A DNA stretch of 6,222 bases, from contig QHTY01000234.1 in the NCBI GenBank assembly GCA_003220985.1, forward strand, positions 10,327-16,548, in the 5' to 3' direction. Made by a program: the position numbers and the translations under genes. Below the pieces are notes generated by a model. That model had not been told where the DNA came from, ran no database searches, and saw only the letters and a program-made list of their open reading frames with translations. Below, one piece after another: positions 1 through 5,925 of this stretch. Each line of letters starts with the position of its first letter. Position 1 is the first letter of the stretch. This stretch comes from Gemmatimonadota bacterium. Its GTDB lineage: Bacteria > Gemmatimonadota > Gemmatimonadetes > Gemmatimonadales > GWC2-71-9.

Positions 1-260
1 TCGAGCGTGATGTCGCCCGGTGTCCACGCCACCACCGTATGGCGCACGACCCAGCCGCCGGCAGCCGTGGCGACCACCGCCGGATCGCCCAGCGGCTCGG
101 CAACCGTGCCCGAGGCGAGCTTGCTCGTGCGCAGGCGCCACCCGCCTGGCGCGGGCACCGTCCGCTCGAGCCGGATCGTATCGCCGACCGTCGGCCGGCT
201 CGGCGAAGCGGTCCAGCCATCGCCTTGCAGCAGCAGCCACACGAGCGTCGCACTGATCAT
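1..260 (-). CDS. Exported beta-rich protein of the MoxR-DUF58 cluster, N-terminal part, unknown function
   Basis: An open frame starts at the ATG at 260, overlapping the DUF58 stop as ATGA, and continues past position 1. Its first 86 residues are visible. The opening MISATLVWLLLQGDGW looks like a short signal peptide or membrane anchor, although it lacks a positive charge at the N-terminus. What follows is beta-rich: SRPTVGDTIRLERTV (21-35), GGWRLRTSKLASGTV (39-53) and HTVVAWTPGDITL (74-86). The rhythm of 'VGD-T-L-R-V' and then 'WTPGDITL' suggests an Ig-like extracytoplasmic domain. In many MoxR-DUF58 operons this position holds a BatD-like or DUF4381-like envelope protein, and I suspect this is a comparable component, but with 86 residues the family cannot be fixed. 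Codon use matches the neighbouring genes, and the overlap argues strongly that the gene is real. Confidence 0.72.
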   Translation of the reverse strand, partial: MISATLVWLLLQGDGWTASPSRPTVGDTIRLERTVPAPGGWRLRTSKLASGTVAEPLGDPAVVATAAGGWVVRHTVVAWTPGDITL

Positions 261-1198
261 CGGCTCAAGCGCTTCGCGCGCTCCGCGAAGGCGCGCCGCA
301 GCGGCACACCGTACGGGACGGTCGTGAGGAGCGACACGCGATCGACCCCCGCTTGCACCAGCTTCCGACTGCGTTCCTGCTGCATCCTTTCGGCGGCGAC
401 GCGAATCCGCGTCCGCGTCGGCGCGTGGCTCGTGTCCACGAGCAGGCGCTGCCCCGTCTCCGCGTCTTCGAGCTCGACCCACCCCGCGTCCGGGAGATCG
501 TACTCCCGCGGATCGTCGATAGTGATCGCCACCACTTCGTGGCGCGCGGCAAGTTGCGTGAGCGGGACCTCCCAGTCGGCGGCCCGGAAATCCGAGAGGA
601 GGACGACGATCGCCCGGTGCCGCAGCAGCTTCGCGGCATAGGTCAACGCCCCACCGAGGTTCGTGCCCCGGCCCCGCGGAGCGAAGGCCACGAGGTCGCG
701 GATGACCCGGAGCGCGTGCGGGCGGCCCTTCGCGGGTCGCACCACGTATTCCGGGGCGTCGGCGAAGAGCAGCGCGCCGACGCGGTCGTTGTGTCGCGCG
801 GCGGCGAGCGCCAACACGGCGGCGACCTCCACCGCCAGCCCCGCTTTGGTGTAGGGGCGGCCGAAATGCAGCGAGCCGGACTGGTCCACGATCAGGAGGA
901 GCGTGAGCTCGCGTTCTTCCATGAACGTCTTGACGAAGGGATGGCCCATGCGTGCCGAGACGTTCCAGTCGATCGCCCGGAAATCGTCGCCCTGCTGGTA
1001 TTCACGGACTTCCGCGAACTCGATGCCCTGCCCACGGAAGACCGACCGGTACTCCCCCGTGAACAGCGAATTGACCAGGCTGCGCGCGCGGAGCTCAATC
1101 CCCTTGACATGCCGGAGCACTTCCGCGGTGACGGCCCGCCGGCGCACCCGGTGGGCGGGAGTCCCGCCGCGCCGCCGCTCCTTGCCTTCGAAGGTCAC
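257..1198 (-). CDS. DUF58 domain protein (VWA-like partner of MoxR)
   Basis: DUF58 proteins are cytoplasmic VWA-like proteins found beside MoxR ATPases and are thought to be their metal-binding partners. The protein has 313 residues. The family signature GQGIEFAEVREYQQGDDFRAIDWNVSARM lies at residues 57-84, followed by PFVKTFMEERELTLLLIVDQSGS. The last five residues, DQSGS (105-109), are the DxSxS element of a MIDAS metal site. T179 in GRGTNLGGAL and D203 in LLSDF are good candidates for the remaining MIDAS residues, so metal binding looks intact. The C-terminal third (HEVVAITIDDPREYDLPDAG) is the usual Rossmann-like end. There are no membrane segments, unlike DUF58 relatives with N-terminal helices. 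The start is GTG at 1198, overlapping the moxR stop; GGGAG lies 4 nt upstream and GGAGG about 13 nt upstream. The stop overlaps the next ATG (ATGA). Confidence 0.95.
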   Translation of the reverse strand: MTFEGKERRRGGTPAHRVRRRAVTAEVLRHVKGIELRARSLVNSLFTGEYRSVFRGQGIEFAEVREYQQGDDFRAIDWNVSARMGHPFVKTFMEERELTLLLIVDQSGSLHFGRPYTKAGLAVEVAAVLALAAARHNDRVGALLFADAPEYVVRPAKGRPHALRVIRDLVAFAPRGRGTNLGGALTYAAKLLRHRAIVVLLSDFRAADWEVPLTQLAARHEVVAITIDDPREYDLPDAGWVELEDAETGQRLLVDTSHAPTRTRIRVAAERMQQERSRKLVQAGVDRVSLLTTVPYGVPLRRAFAERAKRLSR

Positions 1199-2169
1199 GG
1201 CACTCCCACGGCCTCCAGGATCTTCGCGATGACCTGGTCGGCGTTCATATCCTCGGCTTCGGCCTCGAACGTGAGCAGCACGCGATGACGCAGCACGTCG
1301 AACGCCATCGCTTTCACGTCTTCCGGCACGACGAACGCCCGGCCACGCAGATAGGCGTGCGCGCGGGCGGCCTGCGCGAGATAGATCGACGCGCGCGGTG
1401 AGGCGCCAAAGGCGATCAGCGGCTTGAGCTCGGGCAAACCAACCGCCTGCGGCTCACGCGTCGCGCGCACGGCGTCTACGATGTAGTCCACGACCTTCTG
1501 ATCCATGAACAACTCGGCGATCGCGCTGCGCGCGGCAAGGATGTCATCGGCTTCGGCGATGCGCTGGACTTCGATGGGCCGGCCCGACGCCATGCGGCCC
1601 ACGATCTCCTTTTCCGCATCTCGGGACGGGTAACCGACGCGCACCTTGAGCATGAAGCGGTCGAGCTGCGCCTCGGGAAGCGGATAGGTGCCTTCGTGCT
1701 CGATCGGGTTTTGCGTTGCGAGTACCAGGAACGGCTCGCCGAGATAGAAGGTCTCCCCGCCGATCGTGACCTGCTTCTCTTGCATCGCCTCGAGCAACGC
1801 CGACTGCACTTTCGCAGGCGCGCGGTTGATTTCGTCGGCGAGCACGAGGTTCGCAAAGAGCGGACCCTTCTTGGGATAGAACTCTTGCGAGCGCTGGTCG
1901 AAGACCATCGTGCCGATCACGTCCGCGGGGAGCAAGTCGGGCGTGAACTGGATGCGAGAGAACGTGATTTTCAGACATTCAGCCACGGTGCGCACCGCGA
2001 GCGTCTTGGCGAGCCCGGGCACGCCTTCGAGCAGCACATGGCCACCGGTCAACAGACCGATCAGCAGCCGCTCCACCATGACCTCCTGGCCGACGACGCG
2101 CTTCGCCACTTCGCGCGTGATGCTTTGCGTCAGCACCGCGTCGTTCGTCTTTGCCGTGCGTGTCGTCAT
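1195..2169 (-). CDS. MoxR-family AAA+ ATPase
   Basis: MoxR ATPases use ATP hydrolysis for chaperone-like remodelling or activation of client proteins, usually with VWA-domain partners encoded beside them. The 324-residue length is typical. The order of motifs is complete: Walker A GVPGLAKT (49-56), Walker B LVLADE followed by INRAP (108-118), the helix-2 insert region KQVTIGGETFYLGEPF (132-147), sensor 1 in ATQNP with N154, the putative arginine finger in EAQLDRF (R171), and sensor 2 in GASPRAS with R259. The C-terminal lid carries RAFVVPEDVKAMAFDVLRHR. The ATG at 2169 overlaps the preceding HEAT-gene stop as ATGA. The stop overlaps the DUF58 start as GTGA, and this ATPase-DUF58 pairing is the usual one for the family. 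The client is probably the DUF58 protein or an envelope complex, an inference from context. Nothing in the sequence indicates loss of activity. Confidence 0.96.
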   Translation of the reverse strand: MTTRTAKTNDAVLTQSITREVAKRVVGQEVMVERLLIGLLTGGHVLLEGVPGLAKTLAVRTVAECLKITFSRIQFTPDLLPADVIGTMVFDQRSQEFYPKKGPLFANLVLADEINRAPAKVQSALLEAMQEKQVTIGGETFYLGEPFLVLATQNPIEHEGTYPLPEAQLDRFMLKVRVGYPSRDAEKEIVGRMASGRPIEVQRIAEADDILAARSAIAELFMDQKVVDYIVDAVRATREPQAVGLPELKPLIAFGASPRASIYLAQAARAHAYLRGRAFVVPEDVKAMAFDVLRHRVLLTFEAEAEDMNADQVIAKILEAVGVP

Positions 2170-3616
2170 CTCAGAGACGCTTCCGCTGCCCGCTTCACGG
2201 TGGGCTCCTTATCTCGTGCGTAGAGTTCCAGCAACGCCTTCGCTTCTACTCGATCGAGCCGCGCCAACCCTTCGATCGCCGCCGCACGCACGAACGGCGT
2301 GCGGCGCGGCTTTCCACCAGGCTCGGCGAGTTTCGCCAGTATTTCCAGGGCTTCCTTGGCCCCGAGCTGGCCGATCGCTTTCAGCAACGCAGCCAATACC
2401 CCTTCGTCTTTTTCCTGCTCCACGCCGCGGCGGTGCGCACCAGCACCGATTCGTCCTTCAGCGCGGGCATCGCGGGTCGCGAGATCTCGCGCCCCCCGAG
2501 CTCGGCGAGCCCGAGCAGCGCCGCTTCACGCACGCGCTCATCACCGTGGCGTGTCAAAGTAATGAGCGACTCGGCAACCTGTGGGCTTCCGGTCAACCCG
2601 AGAAACTCCGCGGCGGCGGCAACCACTTCGGGGACCTTGCTGTCGATCCGGCTTTGCAGCAGCTCGACCGTGCGCTCACCCGCCGCCCGCATTGCCGCAC
2701 GATACGCTTCGCGCCGCTCCGGGGCCGCGTGCAGATAGGCGTCGACCACCAGCCCCGCGGACACCGCCCCCAAGGCGCCGACCGCATGCACGAGATGGGC
2801 GCGCTCGGCCGGCGGCACCCGCGCCTCTCCCAAGCGCGCCACCATACGCTCCACAATAGCCTCGTCCGCAAGCGCCCCCGCCACTTCACCGATCGCCTCC
2901 TGGATCTCGGGATCCTGGATCTTACCGAGCGAGCGATCGAGGCCGGCGACCACCTCGGCGACCGCGCCAATATCGCGCAACGCAATCACGTCCGGTGTGA
3001 GCTGCCGCAACTGTTCGATGCTCGCACGCTGTTCCACCGGCTCCGCCGCGGCCAGCAATGCCGTGACCGCGCGCCGTGCTTCGACATCGGCCGGCAGAAC
3101 ATTCGGGCGTAACACATTGCTCGAACGCGAGGGAGCGACCGTCTCTGACGGCGGCGGCGAAGGGGCGGCGACCGCAGGCGCGGCTGGCGCTTCATCGAGC
3201 GCGCGCGCCGCCGACAGGCGCTGAGTCGCGCGTCGGCCCAGGTGCACCGTGATGCGTCCGAGGACGGCGTCATCGGGCGCGACGTTCCCCACCGCTACGC
3301 CGAACAGGCCGAGCCAATGCTCAGGGGTCACGCCCGGATTTACTTGAATCGCACGGACGCCGCGCGCGAATAGCAGTCCGGCGAGCTCGGCGACCTGCGT
3401 GTTGCGCGGCAGCAAATGTTGGCCATGCCAGTGCAGGCCCGTCGCGCCGATCTTCCACTCCACCGACCCCAGCCCGGCGAGTGCCGGCAGCGAGGCGGTG
3501 ATGTGGCGCATCGCTTCGAGCACCGCCGGGTGCGACGGCGGATATAAGCGTGTCAGCCGGAACGTCGTGCCGATCGCGCCGAGCGCGCGGTCGACTGCTC
3601 CCGTGTCAATGGCCAT
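2166..3616 (-). CDS. HEAT-repeat protein with a conserved-looking N-terminal domain, interrupted by one apparent frameshift
   Basis: This is a predicted cytoplasmic scaffold or interaction protein. Residues 1-130 form a compact alpha/beta domain with FRLTRLYPPSHPAVLEAM (19-36), VEWKIGATGLHWHGQHLLP (52-70) and LLFARGVRAIQVNPGVTPEH (81-100). This pattern resembles an uncharacterised N-terminal domain that I recall in bacterial HEAT-repeat and signalling proteins. An Ala/Pro/Ser-rich linker follows (about 140-175). HEAT-type helical pairs then run to the C-terminus, for example DERVREAALLGLAELGG (359-375) and DESVLVRTAAA (388-398). The first frame leaves the HEAT pattern after W399 (codon 2422-2420) and stops at 2381. 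The repeats resume in the -1 frame from about 2423, with KDEGVLAALLKAIGQLG and later VRAAAIEGLARLD, ending in a TGA at 2166 that overlaps the moxR start (ATGA). One restored base gives 483 residues. The ATG at 3616 was chosen because it sits in TGATG with the preceding stop. HEAT repeats mediate protein contacts; the partner is unknown. Confidence 0.82.
2408..2426 (-). other. Frameshift region in the HEAT-repeat gene
   Basis: Frame 0 reads GCG TGG AGC AGG AAA AAG ACG and soon loses HEAT character. The -1 frame reads GTG GAG CAG GAA AAA GAC and continues HEAT repeats for 85 residues. A missing base just before or within this stretch, possibly in the AAAAA run at 2413-2409, would reconcile them. 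The heptamer G AAA AAG at 2414-2408 is in the right phase for a -1 slip and is one base from the efficient A AAA AAG type. However, I see no strong stem at the expected 5-9 nt distance downstream, so an indel is the simpler reading. Confidence 0.6.
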
Positions 3617-3959
3617 CAGCGCTTGATACGCGTCCCCTTGTCTTCGACCGTAAAGACCCACGTCGCGAAGCGGGAGGGCTCGATCGGGTCTTCAGGCTCG
3701 ATCGCGTTCCACTCCACGTCGCTGCCCGAACTCTGGGGTCCGGCGGCACGACGACACTACTGCCGCGGTAGACAGTCTTGCCGTCTGGTGCCACAATCGG
3801 CAACCCAACCGAGATAATCTGCTGTCGTAGCGCGTCGTCCGTGGCGACCAGGCGCCACGCCGCCTCCGCGAGCGCCGGCGCCTTGCTGCCCGCAAGGGCG
3901 CGAACATTGGCCTGACCACTCCCGCCCAGCAACATCACCGTCCGGTCAGCGAGGTCCAT
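3616..3959 (-). CDS. Small acidic-tailed protein of unknown function, interrupted by one apparent frameshift
   Basis: I do not recognise this protein. The first frame runs from an ATG at 3959 and encodes about 75 residues, including LLGGSGQANVRALAGSK and ALRQQIISVGLPIVAPDGKT, up to VVVPPDP. It then drifts into an arginine/serine-rich sequence ending at 3606, typical of a shadow frame. From 3735 another frame continues sensibly: QSSGSDVEWNAIEPEDPIEP, then SRFATWVFTVEDKGTRIKR, with a TGA at 3618-3616. That frame has a TAG at 3759-3757, so it cannot be read from further upstream. Adding one C to the CCCC run at 3735-3738 joins the two into 114 residues, and the stop then overlaps the next ATG as TGATG. 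The start overlaps the pseudouridine synthase gene by 14 nt; an ATG at 3935 is an alternative. No signal peptide or membrane span is visible. The glycine-rich GGSG turn faintly recalls a nucleotide-binding loop, but this is not enough for a call. Confidence 0.7.
3735..3738 (-). other. Frameshift site in the small unknown gene (C homopolymer one base short)
   Basis: On the coding strand the codons GAC CCC AGA GTT should read GAC CCC CAG AGT to move from the upstream frame into the plausible downstream frame. The only change needed is one more C in this run of four. The join must lie between the TAG at 3759-3757, which closes the downstream frame, and the point a few codons later where the upstream frame loses sense. 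A homopolymer miscount or a genuine 1-nt deletion explains it best. No slippery heptamer is present here. Confidence 0.7.
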
Positions 3960-4665
3960 GCAGTCGCTCGATCGTTCCGATCTCCTGCCGGGTGAGCTCG
4001 CGCCACTGACCCTCCGGCAGCTTGCCCAGCCGCACGGGGCCATAGGCGACGCGGTGCAACCATTCGACTTTGAGACCGAGCGCTTCCGCGATGCGGCGCA
4101 CAATCCGCTGCCGACCTTCGGCCAGCGTCAGCTCGATCTCGACCGACTTGCCCTGCGGCCGCACGCGCGACTCGACGATGTGCACGGCGCGGCCGTCGAT
4201 CACGATGCGTTGCGCGAGGGCGGTCCTGATGGCGCCGGGGTCGGCGCCATGCACGCCCAGCCAGTAGGTGCGAGGCACCTCGTAGCGCGGATGCATGAGC
4301 CGGTGGGCGGCCGCACCGTCAGTCGTCAGGAGCAACAGCCCGGAGGTCATCACGTCCAGCCGACCAACGTACGTGAGACCCGGAACCTTGGGGAGAAGCC
4401 CGAAGACCGTGCGGCGCCCTTCAGGGTCGGAGCGGCTGACGACGAAGCCGATCGGCTTGTTGAGCGCAAGCCAGGTGGTGCGCGTCGCACTGCGTACCGC
4501 GCGGCCGTCAACCGTGATTTTCTGCGCGCCGGGATCGACGCTCATCCCGATCGTCGCCGGCGTGCCGTCCACACGCACGCGGCCGGCGCGGATCAAGTCT
4601 TCCGCCTTGCGGCGTGACGCGACGCCCGCGCGCGCCAAGGCGCGCTGCAGGCGCATCAGGGTCAT
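3946..4665 (-). CDS. rluB: RluB/RsuA-family rRNA pseudouridine synthase
   Basis: This enzyme isomerises uridine to pseudouridine in ribosomal RNA. The family includes RluB, RluE, RluF and RsuA, and most copies next to scpB are treated as RluB-like, modifying 23S rRNA helix 80 or nearby. An S4 RNA-binding domain covers about residues 4-50 (RLQRALARAGVASRRKAEDLI). LNKPIGFVVSRSDPEGRRTVFGLLP (68-92) opens the catalytic domain. The active-site motif GRLDVMTSGLLLLTTDG spans 101-117, with D104 as the catalytic aspartate. EGRQRIVRR (183-191) matches the conserved EGRxRqVRR motif, and RVAYGPVRLGKLPEGQWRELT (205-225) is the family C-terminal signature. At 239 residues it is full length without a long tail. 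The ATG at 4665 overlaps the scpB stop (ATGA). The 3' end overlaps the next gene by 14 nt. The family is certain; the exact target base, and hence the symbol, is inferred from neighbourhood and sequence style. Confidence 0.92.
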   Translation of the reverse strand: MTLMRLQRALARAGVASRRKAEDLIRAGRVRVDGTPATIGMSVDPGAQKITVDGRAVRSATRTTWLALNKPIGFVVSRSDPEGRRTVFGLLPKVPGLTYVGRLDVMTSGLLLLTTDGAAAHRLMHPRYEVPRTYWLGVHGADPGAIRTALAQRIVIDGRAVHIVESRVRPQGKSVEIELTLAEGRQRIVRRIAEALGLKVEWLHRVAYGPVRLGKLPEGQWRELTRQEIGTIERLHGPR

Positions 4666-5210
4666 TCGGGCTCGTCGACGGGGGCAGGACGCCGGAGGGC
4701 CACAGACAACTCTTCGAGCCGCGGCAGATCCTCCAGGTCCTTAAGTCCGAGAATCTCCAAGAATGAGGGCGTGGTGCCATAGAGCAGCGGGCGGCCCAGA
4801 CCTTCGCCGCGGGTCACGACCTCGATGAGACCGCGCTCGAGCAGTTTGTCGATGACCGCCCCGGAGTCGACGCCGCGGATCTCATCCACCTCCAGCCGCC
4901 CCACCGGCTGGCGATAGGCAATGATGGCCAGGGTTTCGAGCGCTGCCGGTGACAACCGACGCGGCCGCAGCGCAAACTGTGCCCGGTCGATGGTCTCGGC
5001 GTATTCGCGGCGCGTGAGGAACTGCCACCCCCCAGCGATTTCGACAAGCTCGACGCCATGCTCCTCGCCGTACATCGATCGGATCTCGTCGATCGCCGCA
5101 CGCACGGCGAGTTCTCCCGCCCCCGGGTCGAGCGAAGCGAGGTCCTCGAGCGTGAGCGGGCGGGACGCCGCAAACAGCGCGGCTTCAAGCAGCGTCGCGA
5201 GGGGTTGCAC
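4662..5210 (-). CDS. scpB: Segregation and condensation protein B
   Basis: ScpB is the winged-helix (kite) subunit that dimerises and binds the middle of ScpA in the SMC-ScpAB complex. The protein is 182 residues, typical for the family. The first winged-helix domain covers about residues 1-80, with the usual opening LLEAALFAASRPLTLEDLA and the GGWQFLTRREY strand (60-70). The second domain starts at LSPAALETLAIIAYRQPV (86-103), followed by DEIRGVDSGAVIDKLLERGLI (109-129) and GRPLLYGTT (139-147); FLEILGLKDLEDLP closes the conserved part. Translation starts at a GTG at 5210, inside the end of scpA. A GGTGA-like ribosome-binding sequence lies about 8-12 nt upstream, and no closer start fits the family N-terminus. 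The stop overlaps the next start as ATGA. The last dozen residues are a charged, proline-containing tail, as is common in this family. Confidence 0.96.
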   Translation of the reverse strand: MQPLATLLEAALFAASRPLTLEDLASLDPGAGELAVRAAIDEIRSMYGEEHGVELVEIAGGWQFLTRREYAETIDRAQFALRPRRLSPAALETLAIIAYRQPVGRLEVDEIRGVDSGAVIDKLLERGLIEVVTRGEGLGRPLLYGTTPSFLEILGLKDLEDLPRLEELSVALRRPAPVDEPE

Positions 5211-5925
5211 GCGTAATCACCATCGGGCCGAATGGTTCAGGTTGTGACAGCGTGAGCGCGCTGCGCTTGGCCAGCTCCAGCAGCGCGATAAAGGTTGACA
5301 GCACATCCACGATCGTGGCGGCAGGCCCCACCATATCCGACCACGCCACCTGCTCCCGTTCGGCCAGGAGTGCCGTGATCCGCGCGGTCGCCCCCTCGAC
5401 GTCCAGCGGGCGCGGCACGACGCGGTGCAACATCGGCTCCGGGATGAGCGCGATGACGCGCTCGGCGGCCGCGAGCAGGTCGTTCAAATCGATCTGGAGC
5501 GGCGCCGGTGGGGCGTCTGGAGGCGGTGCCTCATAGCCGCGGCCAAAACGCTCGGCGCGAACGTCCGCGGCATGTCCCAGCCAGTCGACGAGCTCACGGA
5601 TTTGCTGGTATTCCAGCAGCCGGCGCACCAGCTCCGCCCGCGGATCTTCCCATTCGTCGTCGCCGAGGCGCCGCGGCAACAGCATTTGCGCTTTGATCCG
5701 CAGCAGCCGCGCCGCCATCTCGAGGTAGTCGGCCGCCTGGTTGAGCCCCAGATCCTGAATGACTGAGAGGAACTGATCGGCGATCTTGGCGATCGGCAGA
5801 TCCGTGATATCGACTTCGTCTTCCCGAATGAGATGCAGGAGCAGGTCGAGCGGGCCCGAAAACTTCTCGAGCTCGACGACGAAGCCGCTGTTGCCCGGAT
5901 CGCGGAGGATGGGGGGACCCGTCAT
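5185..5925 (-). CDS. scpA: Segregation and condensation protein A (SMC kleisin)
   Basis: ScpA is the kleisin that bridges the SMC heads and binds a ScpB dimer, forming the bacterial condensin that compacts and separates chromosomes at the nucleoid. The protein is 246 residues, normal for the family. Residues 22-33 (FSGPLDLLLHLI) are the hallmark N-terminal motif that contacts the SMC neck. They are followed by DEVDITDLPIAKIADQF and by YLEMAARLLRIKAQMLLPRR (67-86). A proline-rich linker covers about residues 132-142. The C-terminal winged helix includes VDVLSTFIALLELAKR (207-221) and the FGPMVI strand. The ATG at 5925 was chosen because it overlaps the protease stop as ATGA and places the FSGPLDLLL motif at the usual distance from the N-terminus. 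The frame is open up to 6000, but those residues only mirror the protease gene. The 3' end overlaps scpB by 26 nt. Confidence 0.96.
   Translation of the reverse strand: MTGPPILRDPGNSGFVVELEKFSGPLDLLLHLIREDEVDITDLPIAKIADQFLSVIQDLGLNQAADYLEMAARLLRIKAQMLLPRRLGDDEWEDPRAELVRRLLEYQQIRELVDWLGHAADVRAERFGRGYEAPPPDAPPAPLQIDLNDLLAAAERVIALIPEPMLHRVVPRPLDVEGATARITALLAEREQVAWSDMVGPAATIVDVLSTFIALLELAKRSALTLSQPEPFGPMVITRATPRDAA

Noticed and set aside
353..1288. Plus-strand open frame of 311 codons
   Set aside because: It lies antisense to the DUF58 gene, whose family motifs are unmistakable. The frame is a by-product of GC-rich codon use, with an Arg/Glu/Pro-heavy product and no recognisable domain.
2350..2410. 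GGCC-based hairpin downstream of the HEAT-gene slip site as a frameshift stimulator
   Set aside because: The stem is only about 4 bp and lies about 35 nt from the heptamer, too weak and too distant for a typical -1 stimulator.
1910..3112. Plus-strand open frame of 400 codons
   Set aside because: It is antisense to moxR and the HEAT gene at once. It has no family features, no sensible start context and a composition typical of a shadow frame.
3617..3661. Upstream extension of the HEAT gene to a start at 3661
   Set aside because: The extra 15 residues overlap the sensible C-terminal frame of the preceding small gene. The ATG at 3616 sits in a TGATG coupling site.
3960..4103. Start of the small unknown gene inside the pseudouridine synthase gene at 4103
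   Set aside because: The added 48 residues are Arg/Ser/Cys-rich shadow sequence of the synthase catalytic region. The ATG at 3959 gives a short overlap consistent with the other junctions.
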